Both the position numbers and the translations under genes were made by a program. A DNA stretch of 64,000 bases from Lobosporangium transversale (Eukaryota; Mortierellomycota; Mortierellomycetes; Mortierellales; Mortierellaceae): the NCBI RefSeq assembly GCF_002105155.1, contig NW_019028990.1:489501-553500 (forward strand), written 5' to 3'. How positions within the stretch are numbered: position 1 is the first letter of the stretch; each line of letters opens with the position of its first letter. Below the pieces are notes generated by a model. The model saw only the letters and a list, made by a program, of their open reading frames with translations, was not told where the DNA came from and did not search any database. This document shows positions 1-10,571 of this stretch, one piece after another.

Positions 1-63
1 CTGGAAAAACGAACCAGCATGCTGAAAAAACGAACCAGCATGCTGAAAAAATTAACCAGCACG
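1..63. repeat. 21-bp tandem repeat, three copies, at window edge
   Basis: Three head-to-tail copies of a 21-bp unit (core CTGAAAAAACGAACCAGC) fill the first 63 bases. The first two copies are almost identical and the third has diverged (attaacc for acgaacc). The array may continue to the left of the window. No coding function is visible. Confidence 0.8.
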
Positions 64-374
64 TGCTTGTTCTCAAAAATCGCTGCTGCTTCGCTTCCAG
101 CTTAGATCACTGTTAATAATAATGATGTCCACTTTCAAAGATCTATTCATTGCATTACATTAATTGACATTAAAGAAAAATAGCCAACATTCACCCAGCA
201 ATCAACCAAGCGCCTATTCTTAAGCGGAAGCAAGTTAATCAACATGGGGAAAGGGACAGGTTAGCAATCGACTCATTTGTATTCATGACATTAAAAAGAA
301 AACTATCAGGAAGTTAACACTACTTAAAAAAAATATCATATATCACTCTCCCATCCCAATGGTTCCTAGATAAG
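64..374. other. Upstream region of the PPIL2-type gene
   Basis: About 310 bases without a supported gene. It is A+T-rich, has no clear TATA element, and presumably contains the promoter and 5' leader of the plus-strand gene starting at 375. Confidence 0.4.
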
Positions 375-2227
375 ATGTATATCACACACTCCGAATGGAG
401 TAATGAATTTTCAGAAGGCGGAATGACATTTGGAGGAGCAGGTGGACGAAAACCAACTCAGATCTTCCGACGTTTACCTTTCGACTGTTGTTCACTTTCA
501 TTACAGCCGTTTGAACATCCTGTCTGTACTGAAGATGGTATTATTTTCGATCTAGTGTAAGGTTTATTATTATTATTATTATTATTATTTTGCAACTCAA
601 TTGCAACTCAATTGCTCATCTAAACTTTTGATATTAGTCTGGAACTGGACAAAAAAAAAAAGGGAATATCCTTTGTCGTCCTTTGTCTAATCTCCTATCA
701 ATCTTTTTCTTTTTTAATTGTCTTTTTATATTCTTCTTTTTTCAATAGGAACATTGTCCCGTACCTGAAAAAGTATGGGACAAACCCCGCAACAGGCCAA
801 AAACTCGATGCAAAATCGTTGATCAAGCTTAATTTTTTTAAAAATGCTAATGGTAAGTAAAAAGTGATAAAAAAAAAAAAAAAAAAAAAAAAAATGAATA
901 AAAAAAAATAGATGTTGATCATTTTTTATTTCTTTCTTTCTTTAACTAATCCTCCATAGATGAATATCATTGCCCAATTACACTAAGAGTATTCAATGAA
1001 AATACGCATATCGTAGCTATCAAGCCTTCAGGAAACGTATTTGCATATGAAGCTGTGGAGAGATTGAACATCAAAGCCAAGTTTTGGAAAGACCTCATGA
1101 CGGATGAACCATTTACACGGAAAGATATTATCACCATCCAGGTAAAATAAGAGCTTGAGTAACCAAGATAAGAACAGGAAGGGGAAAAAAAAGTATCAGA
1201 CAGACTAAATCAACTTTTGTCATTGTTTGTTTGGAAAGGACCCTCATAATCTTAACAATAGGAATTTGGCTGAATTCCATCATATCAAGAATGATCTCGC
1301 TGTGATCGATGAAGGTTAGGGAAAAAAAAGGCATATTACAGTTATGGCCTACAAACTAACAGTTGTGACACACAATCATCTCATACAGTCTTTGCTTTTT
1401 TTTCTTTTTTTTTTTTCTTTTTCAGTACAAGAGAAAAAGAAGAAGGATCCTATGAATAATATCAATCAACAAGGATCTACAGGAAAGATTCTATCGCAGC
1501 TCAACATGGAAAAAATCGAAAAAGCTGCAATCGAAAAGAAGAAGAAAGAGGATGAACTCAAAGCACAACGACAGACAGGAAGCACAGTCGGTAAAGCAAT
1601 GGAGTCCATGTCTAATAAACCAGCGTTGGCTTATAATGCATCTAGCTATACTTCAGGCAAAACTAGTGGATCCCTCACTTCGACCGCCATGAGTGTTTCC
1701 ACAAGCGATGATCGTATCCTATTGAGTCATGAGGAATATATGTTTCCATTGATCAAGGCTAAGGGCTATGGAAGCATTATCACCAACTTTGGGAAAATCA
1801 ATGTCGAACTCTTTTGTGATCAGGTAAAACGCAAAATCTATATATACTTTCTCTTTTTTTTTTTCTTTTTTTTTTTTTTTTTGTTTCTTCTAACTTTTTC
1901 CTTATTCTTAATTTTTAGACACCAAGAACATGTTATAATTTTATTATGCTAGCCAAGTCGGGATATTACAAAAATGTAAAATTCCATCGTAAAATTAAGA
2001 ACTTTATGATTCAAGGAGGTGATCCCACAGGAACAGGTCGTGGTGGTGAATCTTACTGGAAACAAAACTTTAAGGATGAAATCAAGCCCAAACTTTCTCA
2101 CAATGCACGAGGTATCCTCAGCATGGCTAACAAGGGTCCTGGCACTAATTCTTCGCAATTGTAAGTTTTTCTCTCTTACTCCTTCTCTTTTAAAACAAGG
2201 ATACCTTTAATTACAATCCCCGTGACG

Positions 2228-2266
<39 letters not shown>

Positions 2267-2780
2267 TTTGCTCCTTAGCTTTATCACATTCAAACCCTGC
2301 ACACATCTGGATGGCAAGCACACAATTTTCGGAAAAGTGGTCGGAGGTATGGATGTATTGGACAAACTGGAGTTGGTACCGACGGATGAGGCCACCGATG
2401 TTCCTGTTTCTCCACCTGGAATTGTGATGCAGGATGTGACTATTTTTGTAGATCCTTATCAAACATTCACAGAACGGTTGGAAAGGAAACGAAAATATGA
2501 GGAGGAGACCAAAAATAACCCTGCCAAGAAAGAAAACCCTTTAGATCACTCCACTTGGTTCGGACCTACAATTAAGAGAGATGTTGAAGGTGGTGGCGCT
2601 GTCGGTGGTGGTGTTGGTAAATATCTAACCGCAGCCGTGGCGAAAAAAAATACTGATCAAGATGAATCAACTTCATCAACTAATGGAACTGCGGATGATG
2701 ATTTGGACAATATTCTAGCAGTGCCCGCCAAGAAAAAGAAAACTGTCTCAGGAGGATTTGGCGATTTTAGTTCATGGTAG
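375..2780 (+). CDS. U-box/cyclophilin peptidyl-prolyl isomerase (PPIL2/Cyp60 type)
   Basis: Seven exons join in phase: 375-556, 749-852, 960-1141, 1239-1314, 1426-1823, 1919-2160, 2279-2780. They give 561 residues, close to human PPIL2 (about 520). The N-terminal half is a degenerate double U-box ([10 protein letters not shown], then [12 protein letters not shown]), the E2-binding fold of a RING-like ubiquitin ligase. A cyclophilin domain spans about residues 293-455 with FHR (R338, the CypA R55 equivalent), [14 protein letters not shown] and SQFF. At the CypA Trp121 position there is His404 (CTHLDGKH), so tight cyclosporin binding is doubtful. The family is nuclear and linked to the spliceosome and ubiquitination. 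The C-terminus ends in a Lys-rich patch ([14 protein letters not shown]) common to the family. Intron 6 carries a T24/A15 inverted homopolymer. The gene converges on the ARMH3 gene, 117 bp between stops. Assignment is firm; the exact U-box activity is inferred. Confidence 0.93.
2228..2266. repeat. T24/A15 inverted homopolymer in PPIL2-type intron 6
   Basis: A run of 24 T is followed directly by 15 A, about a dozen bases before the intron's TTAG acceptor. In the transcript it could form a short A:U hairpin next to the 3' splice site. Confidence 0.8.
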
Positions 2781-2897
2781 AGAATGGGATCAAATAACTA
2801 TAATATTATAATAATAGTCGTCGTCACTCAACAAACCTTTTTTTTTTTTTTTTTTTTTTTTCAACGGTATTTTATTTTCACTTTTCTTTGACATGTT

Positions 2898-5800
2898 TTA
2901 AGTTCCAACTATTATTGGTACTGCTGTCCCAGATGAAGGGGATCTACTCCGTCGAGCAACTGAGGTATGTTGCTTGGAAATTGTCCTTAGATCTGCAACA
3001 ACCCATCGAATCAATTGCCTGAAGAAATGTACTCTACTAGGCACTTCAGAATACCCATCCCATCCTGGATGAGGTCCTCCTGTTATTGTCGCTGTTGTTG
3101 TTGCTGTTGCTGTTGAGCCTTGGTTGATATTATAACCCTTGACTCCTAATGGGATAATATTCTGTCGCTGATTCAGAAATGCATCCAAGGAAATAGGAAC
3201 TAGCGTCAAGTCTTTGTAATGATCCTTGATAATAGTCGAAACCAAATCGGGTCCAAGACTTCTTGTTGGGTTGGCGTCCCGCCATGCGAGAAGATGTGTA
3301 AAGAAGAAAGTATGGACTTGGTTGATATTAGACAAATTAATGATAATTACACGTTGCTGGGAGGGTCTGCTACCACCACCACTTGCGCCGTTATTTAAAG
3401 GAGACGTAGGTCCATAAGGACTATGGGAGGTCTGGAATGGCGATAAAGGCGGTGATGTCAGGACAGAGGCTGTCGCTGGGATTGGAGATGACAATGCGGA
3501 TTCTGAAGGACTTGAGATGGGTGAGGACGCTAAATTGAGGCGATTACGGGAGGTTAGATCATGGTGAGGCAGCGGCGGAGGAAGAGGGGGTTGAACAGAG
3601 ATCGAAACTAAGTAGATAATTATAGAGAAAGAGAGAAGATGAGAAAACAGAAGAAAACATGATACTGTTTTATAACTTAAAACACCGGATTAGCAATGAT
3701 TTGATCCAGATGACACCAGCTTGATCTCAACTTACACTGACTTGTAAGCTCAGTGAATGGATCGATTCCTGAGCGCACAATTTCATAGTATAGGGCGTAA
3801 AGACTAGCAGGATCAGGCATGATAAGATCTCCAAAGGTAACAAAATAGTTTACAAGATCAATAGTCTACCAAATAAATAAATAAAACTTTCAGTATTTGT
3901 TTAAGAACCATTATGTAGATCATTAAACACTAGCAATCTATTCTTACTTCAGCAATTAAATCTCTAGCCTCGGAATTGTTTTGAAGCACCTTGCTGTTGG
4001 ATTGCAGGAATTTCACAAGCCCTAAAAGTGTATTCCACATCTCGACCCAATGATATGCTATACGTCCAATAATACAGAAAACGAAATGCGTTAATGTATT
4101 GATTCCAATGTCGATAGAGTCTCATATACTATCCATCTTAGAGAACTTACGCAAGCGAACACGAAGTGATTTGAACCGGCTTGCAACCGAGAAGATGACG
4201 GCGATGGCAATGCTGTAATAAATTTATCATTGTTCCATATTTATTGTTAGAACCAACAGCATTGTGTTTGATCCGCCAATCCACATGATAAGCAACGGAA
4301 GCATAGATACATACCGGAAGCAGTCGATCTGCATTTTCTTTTTCATGTTGTGCTTCAAAAAACCCAAAATGACATCCAAGAGAACTGCACCCATTGGCCT
4401 GGCTTGTTTGATCTTTGGCAGTACAGGCTGTCTCTGACGGCATAGCCGTACAGTCGCCATCGAGCTTACTGGGACCGCCCCTGCCTGTGTCAAAAGTGCT
4501 GATGGTGGGTCATGTGATCGTGGGATGTTACATAGATACGGATATGTGGCGGGGTCCTCCACCAAGATCAACATGATAATCAGACAAAGATGAGTATAAG
4601 GAGCGGTACGATGGGTTCGGTTGTGCTGCAACATGTAGGATGAAAACGACAAGAATGACCCCATGGCTATTTCACTCGTCTCTGATGTTGTCTGCTGCTC
4701 TCCTATGACCTTATCCTGTGAGCCAGTCGTAGTTGATTTCGATGTGGAGTAATTCAAAAACTCGTTAAGGAAGAGTTTATTGTTGTAAATGAGGTCATAG
4801 AGTATCAGCAATATTGAGGCTCTACCGTCCGGACTAGAACATTATAAATAAAAGTCTATCAGTCCCTTATCCATTTTTCCCGAGCACCATTTTCAAATTG
4901 ATGCGGTTGTCGTAGTAATTTACTTACAGTGTGGTAAAAGCAGCATCCGTGACAGAACTATCTTGCGCCTTTGGATTCCAAAGCATTCCTGTAACGTATG
5001 ACAGTGCGCTGGTGAGCTTTGATACTGCTGATTGTTCGTCATCATCCATAATTTCAATATATCCTCTATTTTTCGAGGTTCTTGGTATTAGTGAGGATAT
5101 ATGATCCATTTAATCCGTAGGACTTTGGAAGACATTTTAGTAGCTCAAAAATTACCTCCGCATGCCATCGCAGGTATGGACAATAACCATGCACATCTTT
5201 TGAAGTATGCTCAAATCGTTCAGAGCCGCCAAGTTGGATAGATATGGGTTCTGAGACTCATACTTGTTATAGTTTGCCAGCAAACCTAACAAAGACATAG
5301 CCTCGAATGCCAAATTTACAGAGTCCACCATGACGAAGAACTATGATAAGATAGCATAGTGGACGCAGAATGAGTTGAAAAGCGGACCACAAGCTAAATT
5401 GCCTTTGTTTGTATTGTTAAAACAAGATCTTGAATGCTCACCTTGATTAATGAGGTAAAAATGTTCTTCTGCATGAAATATTCGTTCAAGCTGTTCTTAT
5501 TCACGTTATCGTTACCGCACGCTAGCGCTATGGCAAGCCTTAGAGCAGCTACTTGAATTTCCACTAATTGTATTCGTCAAGGAGCATAAAAGAAAACGTG
5601 TTATCAACAGCGGTTCATCGCTAAGATACATGTTTGATCCGAGTATGGGGCTGTATACATCAATCAATAGTCATACATGAGTCATTGCTTCCAAGGATAT
5701 CGTTCAATCCTTGGATTAATGTCCGGAACACAAGGTCAGCATGCGAAAGTCCTGTCTATAAAAGAAAAGGTGATCAAAAGACAAAACAAAGCTCAATGGA

Positions 5801-6657
5801 CAGCATAAACCTCATGGCCTAGATCTTCAAGCATGGCATGGAGCTCATTTATCTTTCTTTACCAGTAAATGAATGACATCGAAACTCCAGTTGTTGAACT
5901 TTTTTTGAAATATTTCTCCTAAGACAATAGTCAGAGTCTAATAAAAAGAGTTGGATAGAAATGCATTCTTTTAATCGAAGCATTCAATAACCCTTCGTGT
6001 CAACATGGCACAAAAAGAAGGTCATGTCTTTTTAGGGGAATGAATGCACGTACCTGCATAGCATGAAGTCGTCTTTGAGGTAATGGGTCCCTCATGGTTT
6101 GAACAGCATGTAAAAAGATGCTGTTGATCCTGTCTTTGATAGCGAGCAATTGGTCTTCACTAACTTGCCTAAGACTCGTAGAAAGATATTCCTCATTGAC
6201 CTACTCATTTTTATAGATAAAATAACAAGACATACATGAATTAACCTTTAATGGCTTGTCTGTCCCATTCTCTTCTTTCTCTTGCTGCTGTCTATGATAT
6301 GAAAGGGATTTTAATATAAAAAAGGCATACCTTAATCAAAAAGAGCTCATCCCAAAACACATCGGGGTCTTTGCCTTGCGCTGGATCCTGACCCTACTCA
6401 TGATAACAATAAAAAGCGAAGGGATAATAAAAAGCAGCATTTTAGCTTGATGAAATCATAATATCCAAAGAGAGAAAGAGTGAGTGAGAGAATGAGAGAG
6501 GGAAGACGTGTATGCTACACATGGTGGTTCTTACCCTCAGAAATGTGTCATAAATCTCAACAAATTTCTCCTTGAGCTTCATCTTTTGACCAGATTGCGC
6601 GCGGAGCAAATGCTCTCTTGTCGTCGCAGACCCAATCTTCATTTCCTGCATAGCCAT
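2898..6657 (-). CDS. ARMH3/UPF0588 (C10orf76-like) armadillo-type protein
   Basis: A multi-exon minus-strand gene. Resolved 5' exons are 6535-6657, 6331-6393, 6246-6287 and 6054-6200, all in phase; the last coding block ends with the stop at 2898-2900. The start region reads MAMQEMKIG, then KLKEKFVEIYDTF, DVFWDELFLIK and NEEYLSTSLRQ, which parallel the N-terminus of vertebrate ARMH3. The C-terminal block (IIINLSNINQVHTFFFTHLLAW, HFFRQLIRWVVADLRT) matches the DUF1741/ARMH3 C-terminal region. It carries a Gln/Ser/Thr-rich insert (GSTATATTT). In animals ARMH3 helps recruit or activate PI4KB at the Golgi; fungal members are annotated UPF0588 membrane proteins. Many middle exons between about 3600 and 5950 (for example around 4500-4800 and 4924-5109) were not fully joined, so total length is not stated. 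Family call is good, internal structure provisional. Confidence 0.8.
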
Positions 6658-6751
6658 TAATTAATCTGTTCACTCTTTTTGTCGCTGCTGTTGTTGTTCC
6701 TTTATGTTTGTCCGGTTTGAATTAAAATGAAAGTGTTGTAGAATGAAAAGA

Positions 6752-6811
6752 ATGATTGTGGTTGGTCAAAGTGCTGGTCAATGCGGCAATGCAATTGCGG
6801 TTGTAAAATAG
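6752..6811 (+). pseudogene. Tubulin N-terminus-like fragment
   Basis: A 19-codon frame begins MIVVGQSAGQCGNAIA and then stops. GQCGN near the initiator Met is the conserved first strand/loop (nucleotide-binding T1) of tubulins. No GGGTGSG signature or other tubulin segment could be followed downstream, so it is either a fragment, a decayed gene or coincidence. It lies about 95 bp from the divergent ARMH3 start. Confidence 0.25.
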
Positions 6812-7617
6812 AGAGACAGAGAGAGTAGAACGGCAAGGAAAGCAAAATACAGAATGCAACATGGCGTCGAGCAGTGCCACGAAGCTATTTTTCGCATTTA
6901 ATTTAATTTAAACGCGTCTCTTCAGATGCATTGCCTACCAAAGACGTACATATCCCACCACTGACAAGCACGTTTAGGCCTTGATCTTGTGGTATGTTCA
7001 AATATACATCTAATAATCTCATTGTGGAAATAAATTTGGCTTGAATGTTTCATCACATCATTGTTAGCTCTCATATCATTGTCTGAGCCCTTTATTAGCT
7101 ACATCGCAATGTTAATTGGATTATTTATAATACTTGACTGGTGCGGTCATGAATGGAGCCATGGGCATTTCGATGGCTGCTTTGCCTCGTGAGGCACAAC
7201 CTCGTTTGGGGTACCAACACTTGAAGGGGCTCACTTTAGATAGAATTGCTGCAAATATTAATATTCTATACAATTATGAAAAATAAGGGAATAAGTCAAG
7301 ATTCTTGTGACAACTCTCCTAACCACCTTGGTCACCTTGGCCTTTGCGCTATTGGCCCGTGTCTCACCTTCCTAGTCCTTGACATGTCTTTTTTTTTGCT
7401 TCCTATTACATGTTTAATCGTAGTTGTCGATACCCCCCCCCCCCCCCCCATTGACTTACTGCATTATCTATCCTGTAAAACTTCACTTATCAGGTCAAGT
7501 AGCTGAGGGAATGTGTGAAGTTCAGATGGTCTGATTTCTCCTTGCTCGTAACAGAGTGGGAGCTCTGGCACGTGAGTAGTAGAAGATATATGGTGTTCTT
7601 CAAGCTACACGAACATT
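6812..7617. other. Gene-free interval
   Basis: No intact gene is seen. Short open stretches (for example around 7140-7280, plus strand) do not connect into a gene and have no recognisable domain. A 17-bp C homopolymer lies near 7440. Confidence 0.4.
7433..7449. repeat. C17 homopolymer
   Basis: Seventeen consecutive C. It stands out because nearly all other long homopolymers in the window are A or T. Confidence 0.9.
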
Positions 7618-7805
7618 CTACAGCATCATATCGCCGATCGAAAGCCTGTGGAATACGGGATCAATGCGGTCACTCGCCACCATCCCTCCAGGAAAGTCTT
7701 CCACATGAAGTAACCATTGTCGCTCTGTTTCTTGACTATAGCACGACAAATATCGCCGATGATTGTTGACCACCTTCATTTGCCATAATAACCTTTTTTC
7801 AAAAC

Positions 7806-7836
<31 letters not shown>

Positions 7837-8585
7837 TCTGTCCACTGATAGTTTATTCGCGGTTTCTACTTTTTATATACAGATGTCGGCCTAATTGTAA
7901 TTCCATTCTGACTTTCTTTCTGCTTTTATTTCAACGGATGACTTTGTATTCCTCTTAAAGATTTAATACTTGTTTGGTATTTCTTCGCTTTTCGCAACTA
8001 CCGTGCATGCTTAAACAAAACATGCATCGTGGGCTGCAAAGAACCGCAGATTAGTGGGCACCATCATCCCATGGATTTTGTATTCCCAGCTGACACCTCT
8101 GCATGGCGTTGATCCAAAAATCAGTAGTTACACGCATATGGTACTGCTTACAAAGAATCCTTATTGTCTAGTGTCTGGTCATGCTTGACTCAGATTATCA
8201 TAAATAATGTATCGATTTTTGTTTGCAGCTATAGTTCGGATATCGATCAATGAACTTTTGGTTAATAACCGCAATGTCTACATAATAGTAGAGTATGACA
8301 CTGAAAGTCCAGCGCGACTTTACGGGGTGCCCCTTTGAAGTATGCCCATAACCAACTGATACAGGTTATAGTAAGAAGAGGTGTGATACGTCATGATGCT
8401 ACCGATCGTTGATTTGGTCAAAGCTTTTCCTTCAAATCGGTTGCCGTTCGATTTGATGGCTGAGCCTAAAAGCCTTGGCAGTGTAGGTGATCGTTGAACC
8501 ATCAAATCAGATAATCGGTCCAGAGAAAACTTGTCCAATAGTGAAACATTTTGTAATGACATTTCAGAGTTATATCCTTGCTATT
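7618..8585 (-). pseudogene. Decayed relic of a repetitive fungal protein, possibly transposon-derived
   Basis: On the minus strand a frame from about 8579 (after a TTAATAG acceptor-like site) down to 8320 encodes LLDKFSLDRLSDLMVQRSPTL and NLYQLVMGILQRGTP, then stops. Coding-like sequence resumes in other frames (RKVALDFQCH near 8300, IAANKNRYIIYDN near 8210, RGVSWEYKIHGMMVPTNLRFF near 8070, WLLHVEDFPGGM near 7690), broken by stops and frame changes. The order resembles large multicopy fungal proteins of presumed mobile origin that carry a 'hot-spot' YDN motif; this resemblance is from memory and not searched. No terminal repeats were found. Probably a dead copy. Confidence 0.35.
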
Positions 8586-10136
8586 AACACAGTCTATTAT
8601 GCCAGTTACTAGAGAGACCCAGAACTCTCAAGAACGGAGTCATAACTGTTTAAGAGGGTTAGATACGAAGCTAGATACGTCACTAGCTATTGAGATTTCG
8701 ATTGTCTCAACTGAAGCATTGCTTTGCCGACATGCAGGAGCTCAATACCTTTTAGGTAGACCATTTCATTGACCTCCTTTAGGCTCTCTCACCATCAACA
8801 GAGATTCTAGTCATCTTAGTCGACTCCTTGGTCTTGAGTGGGGATATGGCATTGGCTGCCCTCAAAGCATGTTGCTAGCTTCCTGGACAACCAGTACCCA
8901 GCCGAGTCGAGTAGGTCACTAGTCCAATGCACATACCTGTTCGACGATACCAGGTTCTAAAGGATTTCATTGGTTGATCAAAAGCTCTGTGGTTCTCTAC
9001 AATATGCAGAGCTCAACAATGGTCTTGAGAAAGTGGGCCTTGAGGAAGCGGGCCTTGAGGAAGCGGGCCTTGAGAGATCGGTTCCAAAGGAATAAGGTAC
9101 GGACTGCCAAGACTTGATAAGGCCTCGGGCCCTCTTTGGTTTGAGAGTCAGAAGATTACTTTCACTCTATGATTACGAATGCCAAGGACGTTTTTCGCTA
9201 CGATGACCAATGAGTTTTAATCAGGATCCTTTAAACATCTCAGATTGAATGCCAATATAATGGCTCCCCTCGTCTTCAAGCTGACGCGACCAAAGTTGGC
9301 TGAGTGCACAAATCAGAAGCTAAGTCACACAACTTTTTGATGAACTTAAGTGGTTACAAAATATGAATTGGATAGAAAATAATCAGTTTTGCGTTCGGTT
9401 CCAAATCCGGATGCGGACTGTATCTTATGCATGTATGTGTAGACAATGGATTATAATATCATGACATGGAGTTCTGGAGTTACTCCGACTCAGCAATATT
9501 TAAAGTTTTGATGTTGATTAAGTTGAAGCACTGCATGAACAAAAAAAAAAAAAAAGTTCCCCGGGCAATTGGACCGTTCTTTGTTACAAGTCTACTATTT
9601 GATATCCGTGCTCAGGAATTTTCACATCACCACAGTAAAGATGAAAGGTCGGTATTGTAATAAAATTTTTAGTGACAATGATAAGCAAGCTGCTTAAAAA
9701 AAAAAATAATAAAATAAAGGGGAATGAGTTCATGTAATGTACAATGGCGTAACAAAGAGAGGGATTAACAGCTAGGGTCCATTGTTCTACAAGGAGCATT
9801 GTTTTATAAGAACACGCCATGATCGTATTCATTTCATAAATAGGCTGTAAAAGAAGCAAAAGAATATAAAAAAAAAAGTATAAAAAAACATGTCTTATGA
9901 CAACGATGATAGTTATAGACAAACAATCTACTGTTGACAAGGTAACGTTTATTTGAAGTACATGTTGTAAATGATGTGAGAGAAGAGATACGCAGATCAA
10001 AGGCAACGTCACTGCTGCATACTATACAATGAATAAAGAAAAAAGAGTGGCGAATGATCCCAGAAAAGCTTTTAAGATAAGGCTAGCTACATGTTAATAT
10101 ATATATAAGGGAAAAGGGTTAAGGAAAAGGTTGTTT
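8586..10136. other. Gene-poor interval
   Basis: No intact gene is supported. The plus strand has disconnected open stretches at 8578-8772 and around 8985-9100 (the latter includes the 15-bp repeat), and an AT-rich stretch on the minus strand at 9584-10012 gives only low-complexity hydrophobic translation. The right end should hold the terminator of the minus-strand gene that ends at 10137. Confidence 0.4.
9023..9081 (+). repeat. 15-bp tandem repeat, about four copies
   Basis: Unit CCTTGAGGAAGCGGG repeats at 9023, 9038, 9053 and 9068 with diverged end copies. In one plus frame it reads as a pentapeptide series (GLEKV, GLEEA, GLEEA, GLERS) and then ends at a stop a few codons later. Possibly a fragment of a repetitive protein gene. 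Confidence 0.75.
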
Positions 10137-10571
10137 TTACAAGAGCTGAGAGAGAATGACAGCGCCAGTTCCGATAGCTAAAAGAGCCTTGCGGGGGATA
10201 GTCAGGATGTTTCCACCCGAGGGCTGTGTGGCCGTGGGGGTAGGAGGGAGAGTGACAGTGACAGTAGTGCTGACCGTTGTGGTGCTTACAGAGACCGAAG
10301 GTGGAGAAGGGACGGCATTCGGATCAGTAGGGACAGAAGGAGCAGCAGATCCTGTGACAGTCCAGCTCGTAGCCCAGCTAGAAGACCAACTATCTGACCA
10401 GGTTGAGGACCAGACAGAGGACCAAGCCTCAGTGCCAGTGGGGACAGGGCCAACAGTGAGGGTTCCTGTAGCGGTAACTCTGCTGTCATCGTCGTCACAC
10501 CTGCATTCACCAGCATAGACAGTGGAAGCCAAAGCGGCAACAAAGAGAGCGGAGGCAGTAGCAAACTTCAT
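10137..10571 (-). CDS. Small GPI-anchored cell-wall protein with a Trp-every-fourth-residue segment
   Basis: Intronless frame of 144 residues starting at ATG 10571. Residues 1-20 form a signal peptide (MKFATASALF core, cleavage likely after VYA). Next come a Cys/Asp-rich stretch (GECRCDDDDS), then residues 50-70 with Trp at 50, 54, 58, 62, 66 and 70, each separated by three mostly Ser/Thr residues. A Pro/Ser/Thr-rich spacer follows, and the C-terminus ends in SGGN plus a hydrophobic tail (LLAIGTGAVILSQLL), as expected for GPI attachment. A TTAAATA motif about 150 bp upstream may be a weak TATA. A secreted wall or surface protein is inferred; no known family was recognised. Its codon use and lack of introns contrast with the housekeeping genes nearby. 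Confidence 0.8.
   Translation of the reverse strand: MKFATASALFVAALASTVYAGECRCDDDDSRVTATGTLTVGPVPTGTEAWSSVWSSTWSDSWSSSWATSWTVTGSAAPSVPTDPNAVPSPPSVSVSTTTVSTTVTVTLPPTPTATQPSGGNILTIPRKALLAIGTGAVILSQLL

Noticed and set aside
9584-10012. 142-residue open frame on the minus strand
   Set aside because: Only hydrophobic, low-complexity translation, no domain, in an AT-rich stretch; likely chance.
10156-10518. 120-residue frame opposite the GPI-type protein gene
   Set aside because: Antisense shadow of a repetitive coding region; no start context or family features.
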